The notes: generated by a model from the letters alone, not told the origin. Positions 1 through 8,968 are shown, numbered from the stretch's first letter. The stretch is DNA of 36,727 bases from Loktanella sp. (GCA_017390475.1 JAFPBO010000020.1:1-36727), one strand, 5' to 3'. Numbers and translations: made by a program.

Positions 1-306
1 AGAAGCATATCCTCAGACAAGACGAACAAATATCACGTTCGTTAAGCTGTCTAGTGCCGAGGTCAATGGGGCGTAGGCAGCTTCCTGAGTATCCAGCGCC
101 GAATGCTTGGGTCGATGAATGGCTGCTTTCTCCCCACCGAGTGTTGATTTTCGTCTTGGATTGACCCATCGGGGGTGCGGACGAAAAGTTGGACTATCTT
201 GGAGATAGTTCATGTATAGCCGCCGACACATAAATGGGCAAAGATAGCATCAGATTTCGACCAAACGACTGGTGGGCACCACCAGTAGAGGACTTTAAGG
301 ACCAAC
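1..306. other. Left-edge stretch without a convincing gene
   Basis: No open frame here has a plausible start, ribosome site and protein-like composition. The minus-strand frame at 13-231 and the plus-strand frame starting at 234 look like chance frames. The stretch ends in an AAGGA ribosome site (297-301) five bases before the first gene. It contains a short perfect palindrome at 193-209 (listed separately). Any promoter for the large plus-strand T6SS operon should lie here, but I could not place a convincing -35/-10 pair: a TTGACC at 161-166 has no good -10 at normal spacing. Confidence 0.6.
193..209. repeat. Short perfect inverted repeat upstream of the T6SS operon
   Basis: ACTATCT (193-199) and AGATAGT (203-209) are exact reverse complements around a 3-base TGG centre. 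It lies about 100 bp upstream of the first gene. It could be an operator half-site pair, a weak hairpin, or the edge of an old insertion. There is no T-run after it, so a terminator is not supported. Confidence 0.4.
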
Positions 307-912
307 ATGACGAGCGACCATTATGCCTCCGCGTCAGAACAGGAAGCAGACAAGACGCGCCCGCCTTTGACGGGTCTGCGATTTCATTCGCCGTCACAAT
401 TGTACAGCACGATGCCGGCTTTGCCGCAGATGACTCAACTCCGTCCGCATGAGAATGAGGCTGGGCTTGAATTTCTTTACCGCCTGCGGGGCTCGACCAC
501 GCCGGAGGAGGCTGTGACCTTTAGTGCTTTTGCTGCCATGCCCAAAATGGCGGTCTGGTGGGGCTATGAATGTCTGCGGCAGAGTGTTGAGACATTTTCA
601 CCGCAGGATCGTGCGGTGATGGAAATGATCGCGGTCTGGACGTCATACCCTGACGATGCGAACCGATTCCGGATCATGCAGACAGCGCTTTATGCGCCGG
701 TGCGGTCGCCTGCCGTTTACATGGGCCTTGCTGTGGGATGGTCCGGTGGCGGCATTGCGCCGAATGATCCGACGCCGGTACCCGCGCATCGCACACCGCG
801 GGCGATCAATACGGCGATCCTGTCGTCACTTGCGCGGCTTGACCTGAACAAGCGGTCGGTCTGGCTTGCACGTTTCATTGATCTGGCGGTTCCGCTCTTC
901 CGGCCCTATTGA
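307..912 (+). CDS. DUF6931-like T6SS-associated protein
   Basis: A 201-aa soluble protein, first gene of the plus-strand T6SS operon. The start is ATG at 307 with an AAGGA ribosome site at 297-301. Residues 1-50 are polar and probably flexible. The rest is mostly helical, with the segment FYRLRGSTTPEEAVTF and a W-rich core (VWWGYECLR), ending in a FIDLAVPLFRPY tail. The pattern resembles the DUF6931 proteins that sit beside fha and tssA in alphaproteobacterial T6SS loci. That assignment is from memory of the family and not from a search. No signal peptide, membrane segment or catalytic motif is visible. The stop touches the reading frame of the next gene, so the two are probably co-transcribed. 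Its role is unknown; an accessory or chaperone-like function is possible but not shown. Confidence 0.7.
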   Translation: MTSDHYASASEQEADKTRPPLTGLRFHSPSQLYSTMPALPQMTQLRPHENEAGLEFLYRLRGSTTPEEAVTFSAFAAMPKMAVWWGYECLRQSVETFSPQDRAVMEMIAVWTSYPDDANRFRIMQTALYAPVRSPAVYMGLAVGWSGGGIAPNDPTPVPAHRTPRAINTAILSSLARLDLNKRSVWLARFIDLAVPLFRPY

Positions 913-971
913 GGTCGGCAGGCTTTCACGGCAAGCTGCCTCACAGTTGCACGGGACCGGTGATTACACTT

Positions 972-2204
972 ATGACGCTCACGCTTAGGATCGAAAATAT
1001 CACGGCGCTGGAAGATGGTGGTCCGACTTGGCTGGCGCTGGAAGGGCGGGGTGCTAGTGTCGGGCGCAAGCGTGCGATGGATTGGGTGCTGCCTGATCCT
1101 TCCCGTCATGTTTCCGGCCATCATTTCGATATCGGATACAGGGATGGTGTATATTCCCTGACTGATCTGTCCACCAACGGCACCTTTATCGAAGGAACAT
1201 TGCACAGATTGCAGGGGGCCGTGCCGCTGCGCGGTGGCGAAAGGTTGCTTGTGGGGCCCTATGTCATCGCTGTCCATCTGTCGTCAGCTGCGGCAAATCC
1301 GGGTCAGCGACCCGCGCCAACACCCGACATTGACGAGGGTGATCCTTGGGACTTTATGGGTGGGGCACCTATACCACCGCCACCGCCGCAAAGACACCAA
1401 CCCGTGGGTCAGCCGCCTGTTGATTTCGGCAATGATTTTATGTCCTTTGACCGTCCGCAAAATCCGCCTTCCTGGGCGGGGGAGCCTGGTGACATCCCGC
1501 AGATGCAAAGGCCACCGCCCCAGCCCGGTGCTGGCAGCCATGCTTTGCCGTCGTTGGGGGCATCGCCGTTTCTGGCTGGCGGCCATCCGACCCCGCCCGC
1601 TGTGCAAGCGCCCCCACAACCGCCGCAACCGGATGAGATCCTCAAGGCGTTCTGCGCTGGGGCGGGGCTTGATCCTAGCAAGATGGTACCTCAGGATGCA
1701 GCACAACTTGCACATGCCTTGGGCCAATCCATACGCGTTGTCACGGATGAGGTTATGCGCATGTTGCGTGACCGTGCGAATGTAAAGCAATTCACCAAAG
1801 GCGGAGAGCGGACCATGCGCGCTGCCACCAAAAACAACCCGCTGAAATTTCTCCCTGACACCGACCAGGCGCTGGATGCGATGTTTCTGAACGCCCGTGA
1901 AGGGTATATGACCGGGCCGGAGGCGTTGCAAATCGCCATGCAAGACCTCCGGGCGCATCAGATGGGGGTTTTTTCGGCGCTTCAGCCAGCCTTGGCATCG
2001 GTGCTGGACGGTTTGTCGCCAGAGGATATCGACAAAAGCGAAACGGCAGGCAATCTTTTGTCAGGGTCGAGGAAAGGCAAGATGTGGGACGAATACGTGC
2101 GCCGTTGGGATGAAAAGGCCCATGAAGGCGAACACGGCATGCTGGATGCATTTCTGGCGGCTTTCGCGCAAGCCTATGCAGAAGCGAACAAGCGCAAGGA
2201 CTGA
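972..2204 (+). CDS. tagH: FHA-domain T6SS regulator TagH/Fha
   Basis: A 410-aa cytoplasmic scaffold of the threonine-phosphorylation switch. The N-terminal FHA domain (about residues 25-103) has the phosphothreonine-binding signature: G31-R32, S48, H51 and the LSTNGTF loop with N69-G70. The usual SR-x-H triplet reads SGHH, so the Arg is replaced. A proline-rich linker (about 110-220) follows, then the conserved TagH C-terminal domain (221-410, beginning DEILKAFCAGAGL). I chose ATG at 972 because the FHA fold begins there (MTLTLRIENI). The frame is open back to a TTG at 909 overlapping the previous stop, but those 21 extra residues look non-conserved. By family knowledge, Fha binds phosphothreonine on TssL or the kinase and licenses assembly; see the TssL and PpkA entries for candidate docking threonines. 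Confidence 0.9.
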   Translation: MTLTLRIENITALEDGGPTWLALEGRGASVGRKRAMDWVLPDPSRHVSGHHFDIGYRDGVYSLTDLSTNGTFIEGTLHRLQGAVPLRGGERLLVGPYVIAVHLSSAAANPGQRPAPTPDIDEGDPWDFMGGAPIPPPPPQRHQPVGQPPVDFGNDFMSFDRPQNPPSWAGEPGDIPQMQRPPPQPGAGSHALPSLGASPFLAGGHPTPPAVQAPPQPPQPDEILKAFCAGAGLDPSKMVPQDAAQLAHALGQSIRVVTDEVMRMLRDRANVKQFTKGGERTMRAATKNNPLKFLPDTDQALDAMFLNAREGYMTGPEALQIAMQDLRAHQMGVFSALQPALASVLDGLSPEDIDKSETAGNLLSGSRKGKMWDEYVRRWDEKAHEGEHGMLDAFLAAFAQAYAEANKRKD

Positions 2205-2267
2205 TCCGTAGCGTTCATATCGTATACCAAAAGTCGCTGACCCCCGCGGCTGGCTGAGGACAAAGAG

Positions 2268-3623
2268 ATGAAACCAGAACACCTGATTGTGCCGGTAAGC
2301 GACGATAACCCTTGTGGCCCGGATCTGAATGAGACGGGTGACGCGGAATATGGTGACTATTATTTCGGCGCATTGGGCCGTTTGCCCGACTTTATTCTGC
2401 GCCCGGGGGTCGAGCGGCCCGATGGTACCCGGACACCTGATCAGGTCTTCGATCACGCCAGCATTGCGGTCACGTCCGAGGCTGCGGCCATTGATGCTTT
2501 GCTGGCTCGCAGCCGGGATATACGGCTGCTGGCTTTACGGGCGCAATGGGAGATGCTCGCCGGGCGGCTTGGCCCGATGGTTGAGGCTGTCGAAGGGATC
2601 GCCGCCCTGCTTGACACCTTTCCTGACGAGGTGCATCCGGCCATCGCGGGTGGCCTGTCTGACCGGCGCGAGGCGATTAACGATCTGAACCAGCCGGTCT
2701 GTATGGTGCAGGCTTTGCAATCGGTTGGTCTGGTGGGGTCCTCGGTTGTAACGCTGCGCAAGCTGAAGATCGCGAACGGCACTTTGTCCGCCCAGACCAG
2801 TGACGAAGCGCAGATTGAATCCGACTTGCCAGAGCAATTGTCGTTTGCGCCTTACCGCGCAAAAGTGGACGCTGCACATGCCGCGATGACGCAATTCCTG
2901 AAGGCCCTCGCGCGGATCGAAAAGGCCTGTCAGACACATGCCGCGCGCCCGTTTTCGCCCGCCCTTGACCAAATACGCACAACGGCAATCGAAATTCTGG
3001 ACGCTATTTGCGCTGCCAATACCGACCTGCCGCGTTACACCGCCGAAACGGTCGCGCCCGATATGCGGCACGCCGCTGATGGCCAGTCTGCCGAAGGGCA
3101 GGGTGAGCCCGATCTGTCAGCGATGCCTGCGGCATCCGCCAGACCTGCGATACCTGTGTATGACCATGCCCATGCGCGCAAAATCCTGGAAGCCTGCGAA
3201 GCCTATTACCGGCACGCTGAACCGTCATCGGCGGCATTACTATTGATCGTTCAGGCGCGTCTGTTGATTGGTCGTACGCTTCTTGATGCGCTGCAGACCC
3301 TGATGCCGGCAGAGGCAAATCAGGCGCGCATTGATTTTGGCGCGCAATTGGGGCTGCAGATCGGGATTGCGCAGTTGCGCAATCTGACAGATGCCGATGG
3401 CGTCGAAACAGTCAAGCCGGTGGTGTCGCGCCATGGGGTTGCAGACATCAAAACCGCCGCTGCTGCGGCTGCCGCCATACAAAGCGTGGAAAACCATTTC
3501 CGGCGGCACGAGAAATCAAGCCCTGTGCCGTTGCTGCTGCAACGCGCGCGCAGCTATCTTGACAGGGACTTTCAGTCATTGGTGGATGAATTGATCCCCC
3601 GCAGCCCCGCCAGCCAGAGTTGA
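2268..3623 (+). CDS. tssA: T6SS assembly protein TssA (ImpA family)
   Basis: A 451-aa protein with an ImpA N-terminal domain over about residues 5-125 (typical DNPCGPDLNETGDAEY opening and LRAQWEMLAGRLGP core). TssA docks at the baseplate or sheath tip and coordinates sheath-tube polymerisation. ATG at 2268 has an AAAGAG site just upstream. The C-terminal part contains two related segments of about 40 residues: one at about 303-346 (YYRHAEPSS then LLL and ARLL), one at about 404-446 (FRRHEKSS then LLL and ARSYL). Most TssA proteins known to me have this motif once, so this looks like an internal duplication. An Ala-rich stretch precedes the second copy. The gene is followed by a 139-bp gap before tssB, long enough for a separate promoter. 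Confidence 0.92.
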   Translation: MKPEHLIVPVSDDNPCGPDLNETGDAEYGDYYFGALGRLPDFILRPGVERPDGTRTPDQVFDHASIAVTSEAAAIDALLARSRDIRLLALRAQWEMLAGRLGPMVEAVEGIAALLDTFPDEVHPAIAGGLSDRREAINDLNQPVCMVQALQSVGLVGSSVVTLRKLKIANGTLSAQTSDEAQIESDLPEQLSFAPYRAKVDAAHAAMTQFLKALARIEKACQTHAARPFSPALDQIRTTAIEILDAICAANTDLPRYTAETVAPDMRHAADGQSAEGQGEPDLSAMPAASARPAIPVYDHAHARKILEACEAYYRHAEPSSAALLLIVQARLLIGRTLLDALQTLMPAEANQARIDFGAQLGLQIGIAQLRNLTDADGVETVKPVVSRHGVADIKTAAAAAAAIQSVENHFRRHEKSSPVPLLLQRARSYLDRDFQSLVDELIPRSPASQS

Positions 3624-3676
3624 AAACGTTATCAACACCACAACTACAGAAAGCCGCGCACAACCGCAGCCAGTGC

Positions 3677-3706
3677 TTGACCTTCGGAGCGCGTTGGTCT
3701 TAAATT
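3677..3706 (+). promoter_or_regulatory. Possible promoter for tssB-tssC-hcp
   Basis: The 139-bp gap between tssA and tssB is the longest in this operon. It contains TTGACC (3677-3682), an 18-base spacer and TAAATT (3701-3706), a reasonable sigma-70-type pair. The start of tssB at 3763 follows, with a GGGAAA ribosome site. This is a pattern match only. Confidence 0.3.
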
Positions 3707-3762
3707 ATCCCGTCACTGCTGTTCGGCTTTGATTTCGTTAACAATACGATAAGGGAAATCAG

Positions 3763-4293
3763 ATGCCATCGGATTCCGGTTCGGGTTTCATCAAGCGCAA
3801 CCGCCCTCCGCGCGTTCAGATCCAGTACCAAGACCCTTATGACAGTGAAAAAATGGTGGAATTGCCATTCGTCATGGGTGTCATGTCGGACCTGTCGGGG
3901 AATAATCCGGGCGTTGAACAACCTGCCGTGGAAGAACGCGGTTTTGCTGATGTGACCAAAGACACGGTCGATGATTACATGGCGTCGATCAAGCCCGGCA
4001 TGACATTTGCTGTCGATAACCGGCTGGAGCCTGACTCGGGCAAAAAGCTGGGTGTGAACCTACAATTCGAAAGTCTTGATGATCTTGAACCAGCAGCGAT
4101 CGCGCGGATGGTGCCTGCATTGCGCAAATTGCTGGAAGCACGTGAACAATTGGCCAATTTGCAGCGCTACATCGCCGCCAAACCAAAAGCGCAGGAAGAT
4201 CTCAAGCGTCTGCTGAATGATCCAGAGCTTTTGTCGGTGCTGGCAGCACGGCTGCCAAAAGGTGACACTGAAACGGATGCTGATGGCAATTAA
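3763..4293 (+). CDS. tssB: T6SS contractile sheath small subunit TssB/VipA
   Basis: A 176-aa protein of usual TssB length. It has the typical N-terminus (SSGSGFIKRNRPPRVQIQY-type, with the RNRPPRVQI segment) and the family motif LPFVMGVMSDLSGN at about residues 30-43. The LGVNLQFESLDDLEPAAIARMVP stretch follows, then helix-rich KLLEAREQLANL and a C-terminal LSVLAARLP. TssB pairs with TssC to build the contractile sheath in the cytoplasm. ATG at 3763 has AAGGGAAA upstream. The next gene, tssC, starts 35 bases after the stop, in the usual tssB-tssC order. Confidence 0.95.
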   Translation: MPSDSGSGFIKRNRPPRVQIQYQDPYDSEKMVELPFVMGVMSDLSGNNPGVEQPAVEERGFADVTKDTVDDYMASIKPGMTFAVDNRLEPDSGKKLGVNLQFESLDDLEPAAIARMVPALRKLLEAREQLANLQRYIAAKPKAQEDLKRLLNDPELLSVLAARLPKGDTETDADGN

Positions 4294-4328
4294 TGCCGTT
4301 ACCAGCGCAGACGATTGGATAAATTATT

Positions 4329-5822
4329 ATGTCGCAAGATCAGCAATCGGCAGTAGAGGCGCAGACCGGCGCGCTGGATGAACTTTCCGAGTTCACCTCG
4401 ATCCTGCAGCAAAAGATCAAGCCGCGCACTGACCGTGCGAAGGAAGAAGTAGACAATGCTGTGCTTGCGCTGGTGCGCGAGGCCAGTGCCGACACCGGGT
4501 TGATTTCCGAAGACGTGATCGACACGCTTGACGCGATCATTGCAAAGCTTGACGAAACGCTCAGCGCGCAGGTCAACGAGATTATTCATAATGAAGAGTT
4601 TCAAAAATTCGAATCCAGCTGGCGTGGGCTGGCATATACCCTGAATAACGCCGAAACTGACGCCAGCCTGCGTGTCAAAGTGCTCAATATGTCGAAATCC
4701 GAATTGCAGACGATGATGCGCCGCTATCCCGGTGCAAAATGGGACAAGTCCCCGCTGCATACGATGGTTTATGAACAGAACCTTGGCACATTGGGCGGCA
4801 AACCTTTTGGCGCGTTGATCGGCGATTACTTTTTCGATCATTCGTCACCTGATGTGAACCTGCTGAACTCCTTGGGCAAGATTGCTGAATCCTCGCTGGC
4901 CCCGTTCATATCCGGTGCCGCACCGCAACTGCTGGGGCTGGACAGCTGGAACGATATCTCGGTCCCGCCCGATCTGTCAGAGATTTTTGAAACGCCGGAG
5001 TATGCGCAGTGGAACAGTCTGCGTGACAATGAAAACGCGCGCTTTCTGGCCCTTGCGATGCCGCGGGTTCTGGCGCGGGAGCCTTATGGACCTAATTCCA
5101 ACGCCACGGTGGCGGAATTCAATTTCACCGAAGAAACAGACGGCCACGGTGGTACCACATATGCCTGGATGAACGCAGCCCATGCGATGGCGGCTAACAT
5201 CAACCGTGCATTCAAGGAGCATGGTTGGACCGTCCGCATTCGTGGCGTGACGTCGGGGGGGGAGGTCGCAAACCTGCCGACACATGTTTTCGACACCGGC
5301 GACGGGTCTAAAGACCTGAAATGCCCGACGGAAGTTTCGATCACGGATCGTCGCGAAGGTGAATTGTCCCAAGCTGGTCTGATCGGTCTGATCCATCGCC
5401 AACACACAGACAAGGCAGCCTTCATTGGCGCACAATCCTTGTACCGCCCCAAGAAGTACGTTGATGATATGGCGACGGCGTCGGACAATATGTCATCGCG
5501 CATCCCTTACATTTTTGCCGTGTCACGGTTCAGCCACTACCTGAAGGTGATGGTGCGTGACAAAATCGGGCAAAGCCCAGATCGCCGCCAACTCGAAATG
5601 GATTTGCAGACATGGATCAACAAATATGTGTCCGGCAATCCTGAGGGGGCGAGTGAGGCTGAGAAGGCCAAGAAGCCCCTTGCTGGTGCAAAGGTTGAGG
5701 TCGTCGAGGATGAACTGAATCCCGGTTACTATACGGGTAAGTTTTTCCTCAAACCACACTTCCAGATGGAAGGGATGGATATCGGGATGAGCCTGGTGTC
5801 CCGCTTACCGTCAGGTAAGTAA
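4329..5822 (+). CDS. tssC: T6SS contractile sheath large subunit TssC/VipB
   Basis: A 497-aa protein of the standard length for TssC. Family landmarks are visible: the N-terminal acidic helix with LDELSEFTSILQQKI, the WRGLAYTLNNAET segment, KWDKSPLHTMVYEQ, the GALIGDYFFDHSSPDV loop, the FLALAMPRVLAREPYG block, and the C-terminal MEGMDIGMSLVSRLPSG ending. It forms the sheath wall with TssB and is the substrate recycled by ClpV. It begins at ATG 4329, 35 bases after tssB, with only a weak GGAT-type ribosome site, consistent with translation linked to tssB. A short hairpin and a strong ribosome site separate it from hcp. Confidence 0.96.
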   Translation: MSQDQQSAVEAQTGALDELSEFTSILQQKIKPRTDRAKEEVDNAVLALVREASADTGLISEDVIDTLDAIIAKLDETLSAQVNEIIHNEEFQKFESSWRGLAYTLNNAETDASLRVKVLNMSKSELQTMMRRYPGAKWDKSPLHTMVYEQNLGTLGGKPFGALIGDYFFDHSSPDVNLLNSLGKIAESSLAPFISGAAPQLLGLDSWNDISVPPDLSEIFETPEYAQWNSLRDNENARFLALAMPRVLAREPYGPNSNATVAEFNFTEETDGHGGTTYAWMNAAHAMAANINRAFKEHGWTVRIRGVTSGGEVANLPTHVFDTGDGSKDLKCPTEVSITDRREGELSQAGLIGLIHRQHTDKAAFIGAQSLYRPKKYVDDMATASDNMSSRIPYIFAVSRFSHYLKVMVRDKIGQSPDRRQLEMDLQTWINKYVSGNPEGASEAEKAKKPLAGAKVEVVEDELNPGYYTGKFFLKPHFQMEGMDIGMSLVSRLPSGK

Positions 5823-5829
5823 TTTTTAA

Positions 5830-5850
5830 TCGAGATAATAAAGTTCTCGA
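5830..5850 (+). promoter_or_regulatory. Hairpin between tssC and hcp
   Basis: TCGAGA (5830-5835) and TCTCGA (5845-5850) are exact reverse complements with a 9-base AT-rich loop. It sits in the 49-bp gap between tssC and hcp, just ahead of a near-perfect AAAGGAG ribosome site (5858-5864, seven bases before ATG). It could stabilise a processed hcp transcript, since Hcp is needed in many copies. No T-run follows, so it is unlikely to terminate. Confidence 0.35.
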
Positions 5851-5871
5851 AATATCTAAAGGAGAAACACC

Positions 5872-6369
5872 ATGGCGATTGATTGCTTCCTCAAACTGTC
5901 GAACAACATCAAAGGCGAATGCCAGGATGCGCGGCACAAGGACTGGATTGATGTTCTCGCTTGGAGCTGGGGTATGACCCAGTCCGGAACGACGCATACA
6001 GGTGCTGGCGGGGGCGGCGGCAAGGTCAATGTCGGTGACATCACCCTGACGAAATATGTCGATCTGTCGACCAATGACCTGATCAAGCGCTGCGCGTCGG
6101 GCGAGCACATCAATGAAGGTCAGCTGATTGTCCGCAAATCTGGTGGCAACGCGCCGGTTGATTACCTCAAAGTCGATTTCGAGGACATCATGATCAGTTC
6201 TTACCAGACCGGTGGGACAAAGGATGGACTGGACCGGATTCAGGAAACGCTGACGCTGAACTTCCGCCGCTTTGTCGTGACATACACGATGCAGGATCAA
6301 TCCGGTGCCGCTGGCCCCGAAACGATGACCGGTTGGGAAATTGCTGAAAACCAGGCTTGGTCCAAGTAA
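5872..6369 (+). CDS. hcp: T6SS tube protein Hcp (TssD)
   Basis: A 165-aa Hcp of normal length. It starts MAIDCFLKLSNNIKGE and continues with the family pattern of a short W-rich strand (DWIDVLAWSWG), a Gly-rich loop (AGGGGGKVN), the DITLTKYVDLSTNDLIK segment and the DFEDIMISSYQTGG hairpin. Hcp hexamers stack into the inner tube that is ejected from the cell; it is both structural and an export marker or carrier. It has the strongest ribosome site in the operon (AAAGGAG at 5858-5864), in line with high expression. No extra C-terminal effector domain is present. It is the only Hcp in this window. Confidence 0.96.
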   Translation: MAIDCFLKLSNNIKGECQDARHKDWIDVLAWSWGMTQSGTTHTGAGGGGGKVNVGDITLTKYVDLSTNDLIKRCASGEHINEGQLIVRKSGGNAPVDYLKVDFEDIMISSYQTGGTKDGLDRIQETLTLNFRRFVVTYTMQDQSGAAGPETMTGWEIAENQAWSK

Positions 6370-6476
6370 TCAGATGGTTTTGTCCGGCGTGACATGTGTT
6401 GCGCCGGGCAATACAGTTCTTCGCGGGTCCGTTTGACCCGCGCGCATTCATTCGGTGTGGTGGGGGCCGTTCTGAT

Positions 6477-7043
6477 ATGTCCGACACAGCAAAGCCACCG
6501 AAACGCAGACATTGGCGCAAAGACGAACGTGTCAAAGTGTCGATCCTGCAGATATTCCGCGCCGCGGCGCAGGAACGCCGTGAAACACGGCGGACAGCGG
6601 ATAGAACCGAAAATCACACGATCAAACGTCGGCACAGCATCAACGAGCAGCAATTGCGTGCGCATTTGCAGGCAGAGCTTGCCGCGCTTTTGAATACGAT
6701 CCGCCTGGATGCGGTCGTGCCTTTGGACGACACGCCGCATATGGCGGCATCGGTTCTGAACTATGGTTTTCGCGATCTCAGCGGCATGGGCGCTGCCGAG
6801 TTGGAAAGTCAGGAAATCGTTGAATCGATCCGTCAGTCATTGATCGATCACGAACCCCGGCTGATCCCGTCCAGCATCGACGTGAAAGTTTTAAAAGCCG
6901 ATGCCCATCGCAATCAACGCCTGTCGGTCGCGGTCTATGCCGATTTCATGGGCGATCCGGTCGATATCCCCGTCGATTTCAACGCAGAGGTAGATTTGGG
7001 ATCAGGGCGGCTCAACATGCAGACGCTGACGGTACGAATGTGA
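6477..7043 (+). CDS. tssE: T6SS baseplate protein TssE (gp25-like)
   Basis: A 188-aa baseplate wedge protein of the phage T4 gp25/lysozyme-like family. The N-terminus is very basic (KPPKRRHWRKDERVK, residues about 5-20), followed by SILQIFRAAAQERRE. The gp25 core starts near residue 75 with AELAALLNTIRLDAVV and continues with VLNYGFRDLSGM and the VESIRQSLIDHEPRLIPSSI block; the conserved E-P-R-L element is present. I chose ATG at 6477 (MSDTAKPP) with a GGGGG-type site upstream. The frame is open 27 codons further but those residues look non-coding. The stop overlaps the GTG start of tssF by four bases. Confidence 0.92.
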   Translation: MSDTAKPPKRRHWRKDERVKVSILQIFRAAAQERRETRRTADRTENHTIKRRHSINEQQLRAHLQAELAALLNTIRLDAVVPLDDTPHMAASVLNYGFRDLSGMGAAELESQEIVESIRQSLIDHEPRLIPSSIDVKVLKADAHRNQRLSVAVYADFMGDPVDIPVDFNAEVDLGSGRLNMQTLTVRM

Positions 7044-8968
7044 AACGCGCCCTTCGTGAAGCATATGATAAAGAACTGGCTTTGCTGAAAGAACGCGCGG
7101 CAGAGTTTGCAGCCGAACATCCCGGTCTGGCAGACAGGCTGGGCGGGTTACTGCAGGAAAATCTTGATCCCACCGTATCGGGGCTTCTGGAAGGCAGCGC
7201 ATTTCTTGCCGCGCGGGTGCAGTTGAAAATGCAGGAAGAATTCCGTGATTTCACACGGGAACTTCTTGATCAGGTTTTCCCCGAAGCACTTATGCCGACG
7301 CCGTCGGTCATCCTTGTGCAGGCGACACCGCCGGTTGACAACGATGCGTTGTACAGCGGCATCCGCGCCGAACCCGGTCAACCGCTGGACGCAAGCTATC
7401 AGGACGCGGATGCGCGCGTGTCGTGCCGTTTCAGTCTTGCGGCACCGTTGGAGCTTTGGCCAGTGGCCTTGCAGGATGCACGCTATCTTGACGGTTCTGG
7501 GCAAGTCGGGGCCTTGGGTCAGGAAATCGCTGCCGGTACCAAGGCCGGGTTAGTGATCTCGCTGGAAAAGCTTGGAAACGGTGCTGATGGGAAAGTGCAG
7601 GGTGGCTTTGACACTTTGTCGATGGATCGGCTGACCCTGCATTTCAATGCGCCTTTGGCAGATGCGACGGCGCTTTATGAACAGATCCATTTCAGCCGTT
7701 CACGTGTTTCCCTCAGCTGGCTTGACCATAACGGTGACCGCGTGTTCCGGCGCCTGCCGCCTTCAAGTGTGACGGCGATCGGGTTTGACAGCAACGAACG
7801 GCTGTTCAAACGCCGCGTCGCACAGTTTTCGGGGTTTTCGATCCTGCGCGAATACTTCGTTTTCCCGCGTAAATTCCTTGGCCTGCACATAGACGGCCTT
7901 GCTGCGCATCTTGCCAGCGTCAGGGCGTCGGAAATCCAGATCGTGTTCGAGTTCAGCAGTGTCAGTGCCGCCTTGGCGCAGCGTTTCGTGCCGGAACATC
8001 TGTTGCTGCATGCCGCGCCTGCAGTGAACCTGTTCGAAGAGGTGTCAAGCACTGTACGTATTGACCAGAAGCAACATGAACTGGTGGTGACGCCAAATTC
8101 CAGCCCGATCACCCATTTCGAATTTCACGATATCATCGAGGTATGGGCCTTTTACGCCGGTCATAAACATAAGGTGCCGGTTTTGCCGTTATACGGCGCA
8201 CCCTTGTCGAGCGAAGGATCGCGCGCGGCGCTCTATTACACCATCCGCCGCAAGCCACGACGCCTGACTCACCATGAACGCCGCCATGGGATGTCGCGAT
8301 ACCGGTATCGCGGGACCGAGACTTATATCATGCTGTTTGAGCCAGCGGGGACAAATCCGGCCCACCGGTTGCAGGTTCGCGGCATGTGTTCCAACCGGCA
8401 TTTGCCGGAATATCTGCCGATTGCGCATGGCAAGGATGATATCGTTCTAAGCAACGACCAATCGGTGGTTCTGAATTGCGTGGCCGGACCGACACCGCCG
8501 CGTGACAGTTTGGCGGATACCGATGCCGCAGCCTTGCATCGCAGCGAAACAGGCGAATCCTTGTGGCGGCTGGTGTCCTACCTGTCCTTGTCATGCTTTG
8601 GTCTGGAACGTGACGATCCTGAAAGCACAGCGGCGGCGGTGCGCGAATTGCTGAGCCTGTTTGCTGACAGTTCGGACATCCACAATGAAGTGCAGATCAA
8701 TGCGCTGCGCAAGGTGACAACCCGCCCCGTGACACGCACGGTGGCACTGGCGGACGGGTATCACGCCGCGCGCGGGTTGGAGGTGGAACTGCTCTTTGAC
8801 GAAGACGGCACCGAAGGCAACAGCGTCACCTTGATGGGGGCCGTGCTTGACCGGTTTCTGGCAGAATATGCGGCTGTGAACAGCTTTACCCAGACAATCG
8901 TCAAAACGGTGCAACGGGGTGTGATCGCGAAATTTCCGCCACGGTCAGGGCGGGGGCCGATGTTATGA
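7040..8968 (+). CDS. tssF: T6SS baseplate protein TssF
   Basis: A 642-aa TssF/VasA baseplate protein. The start is GTG at 7040, overlapping the tssE stop (GTGA), and the opening REAYDKELALLKERAAEFAAEHPGLADRL is the classic TssF N-terminus. Other landmarks are EFRDFTRELLDQVFPEALMP, the LREYFVFPRKFLGL block at about residues 273-286, and the LWRLVSYLSLSCFG segment near residue 513. The C-terminus GVIAKFPPRSGRGPML is typical. With TssG, TssE and TssK it builds the wedge complex that initiates sheath growth. It is translationally coupled to tssE and tssG at both ends. Confidence 0.95.
   Translation: MKRALREAYDKELALLKERAAEFAAEHPGLADRLGGLLQENLDPTVSGLLEGSAFLAARVQLKMQEEFRDFTRELLDQVFPEALMPTPSVILVQATPPVDNDALYSGIRAEPGQPLDASYQDADARVSCRFSLAAPLELWPVALQDARYLDGSGQVGALGQEIAAGTKAGLVISLEKLGNGADGKVQGGFDTLSMDRLTLHFNAPLADATALYEQIHFSRSRVSLSWLDHNGDRVFRRLPPSSVTAIGFDSNERLFKRRVAQFSGFSILREYFVFPRKFLGLHIDGLAAHLASVRASEIQIVFEFSSVSAALAQRFVPEHLLLHAAPAVNLFEEVSSTVRIDQKQHELVVTPNSSPITHFEFHDIIEVWAFYAGHKHKVPVLPLYGAPLSSEGSRAALYYTIRRKPRRLTHHERRHGMSRYRYRGTETYIMLFEPAGTNPAHRLQVRGMCSNRHLPEYLPIAHGKDDIVLSNDQSVVLNCVAGPTPPRDSLADTDAAALHRSETGESLWRLVSYLSLSCFGLERDDPESTAAAVRELLSLFADSSDIHNEVQINALRKVTTRPVTRTVALADGYHAARGLEVELLFDEDGTEGNSVTLMGAVLDRFLAEYAAVNSFTQTIVKTVQRGVIAKFPPRSGRGPML

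Noticed and set aside
13-452. Small open frames on both strands at the left edge
   Set aside because: Composition is not protein-like, no ribosome sites are present, and the plus-strand frame at 234 runs into the first real gene in another frame.
909-971. Upstream extension of tagH to a TTG start
   Set aside because: The 21 extra residues do not belong to the FHA fold, and the ATG at 972 begins exactly at the first FHA strand.
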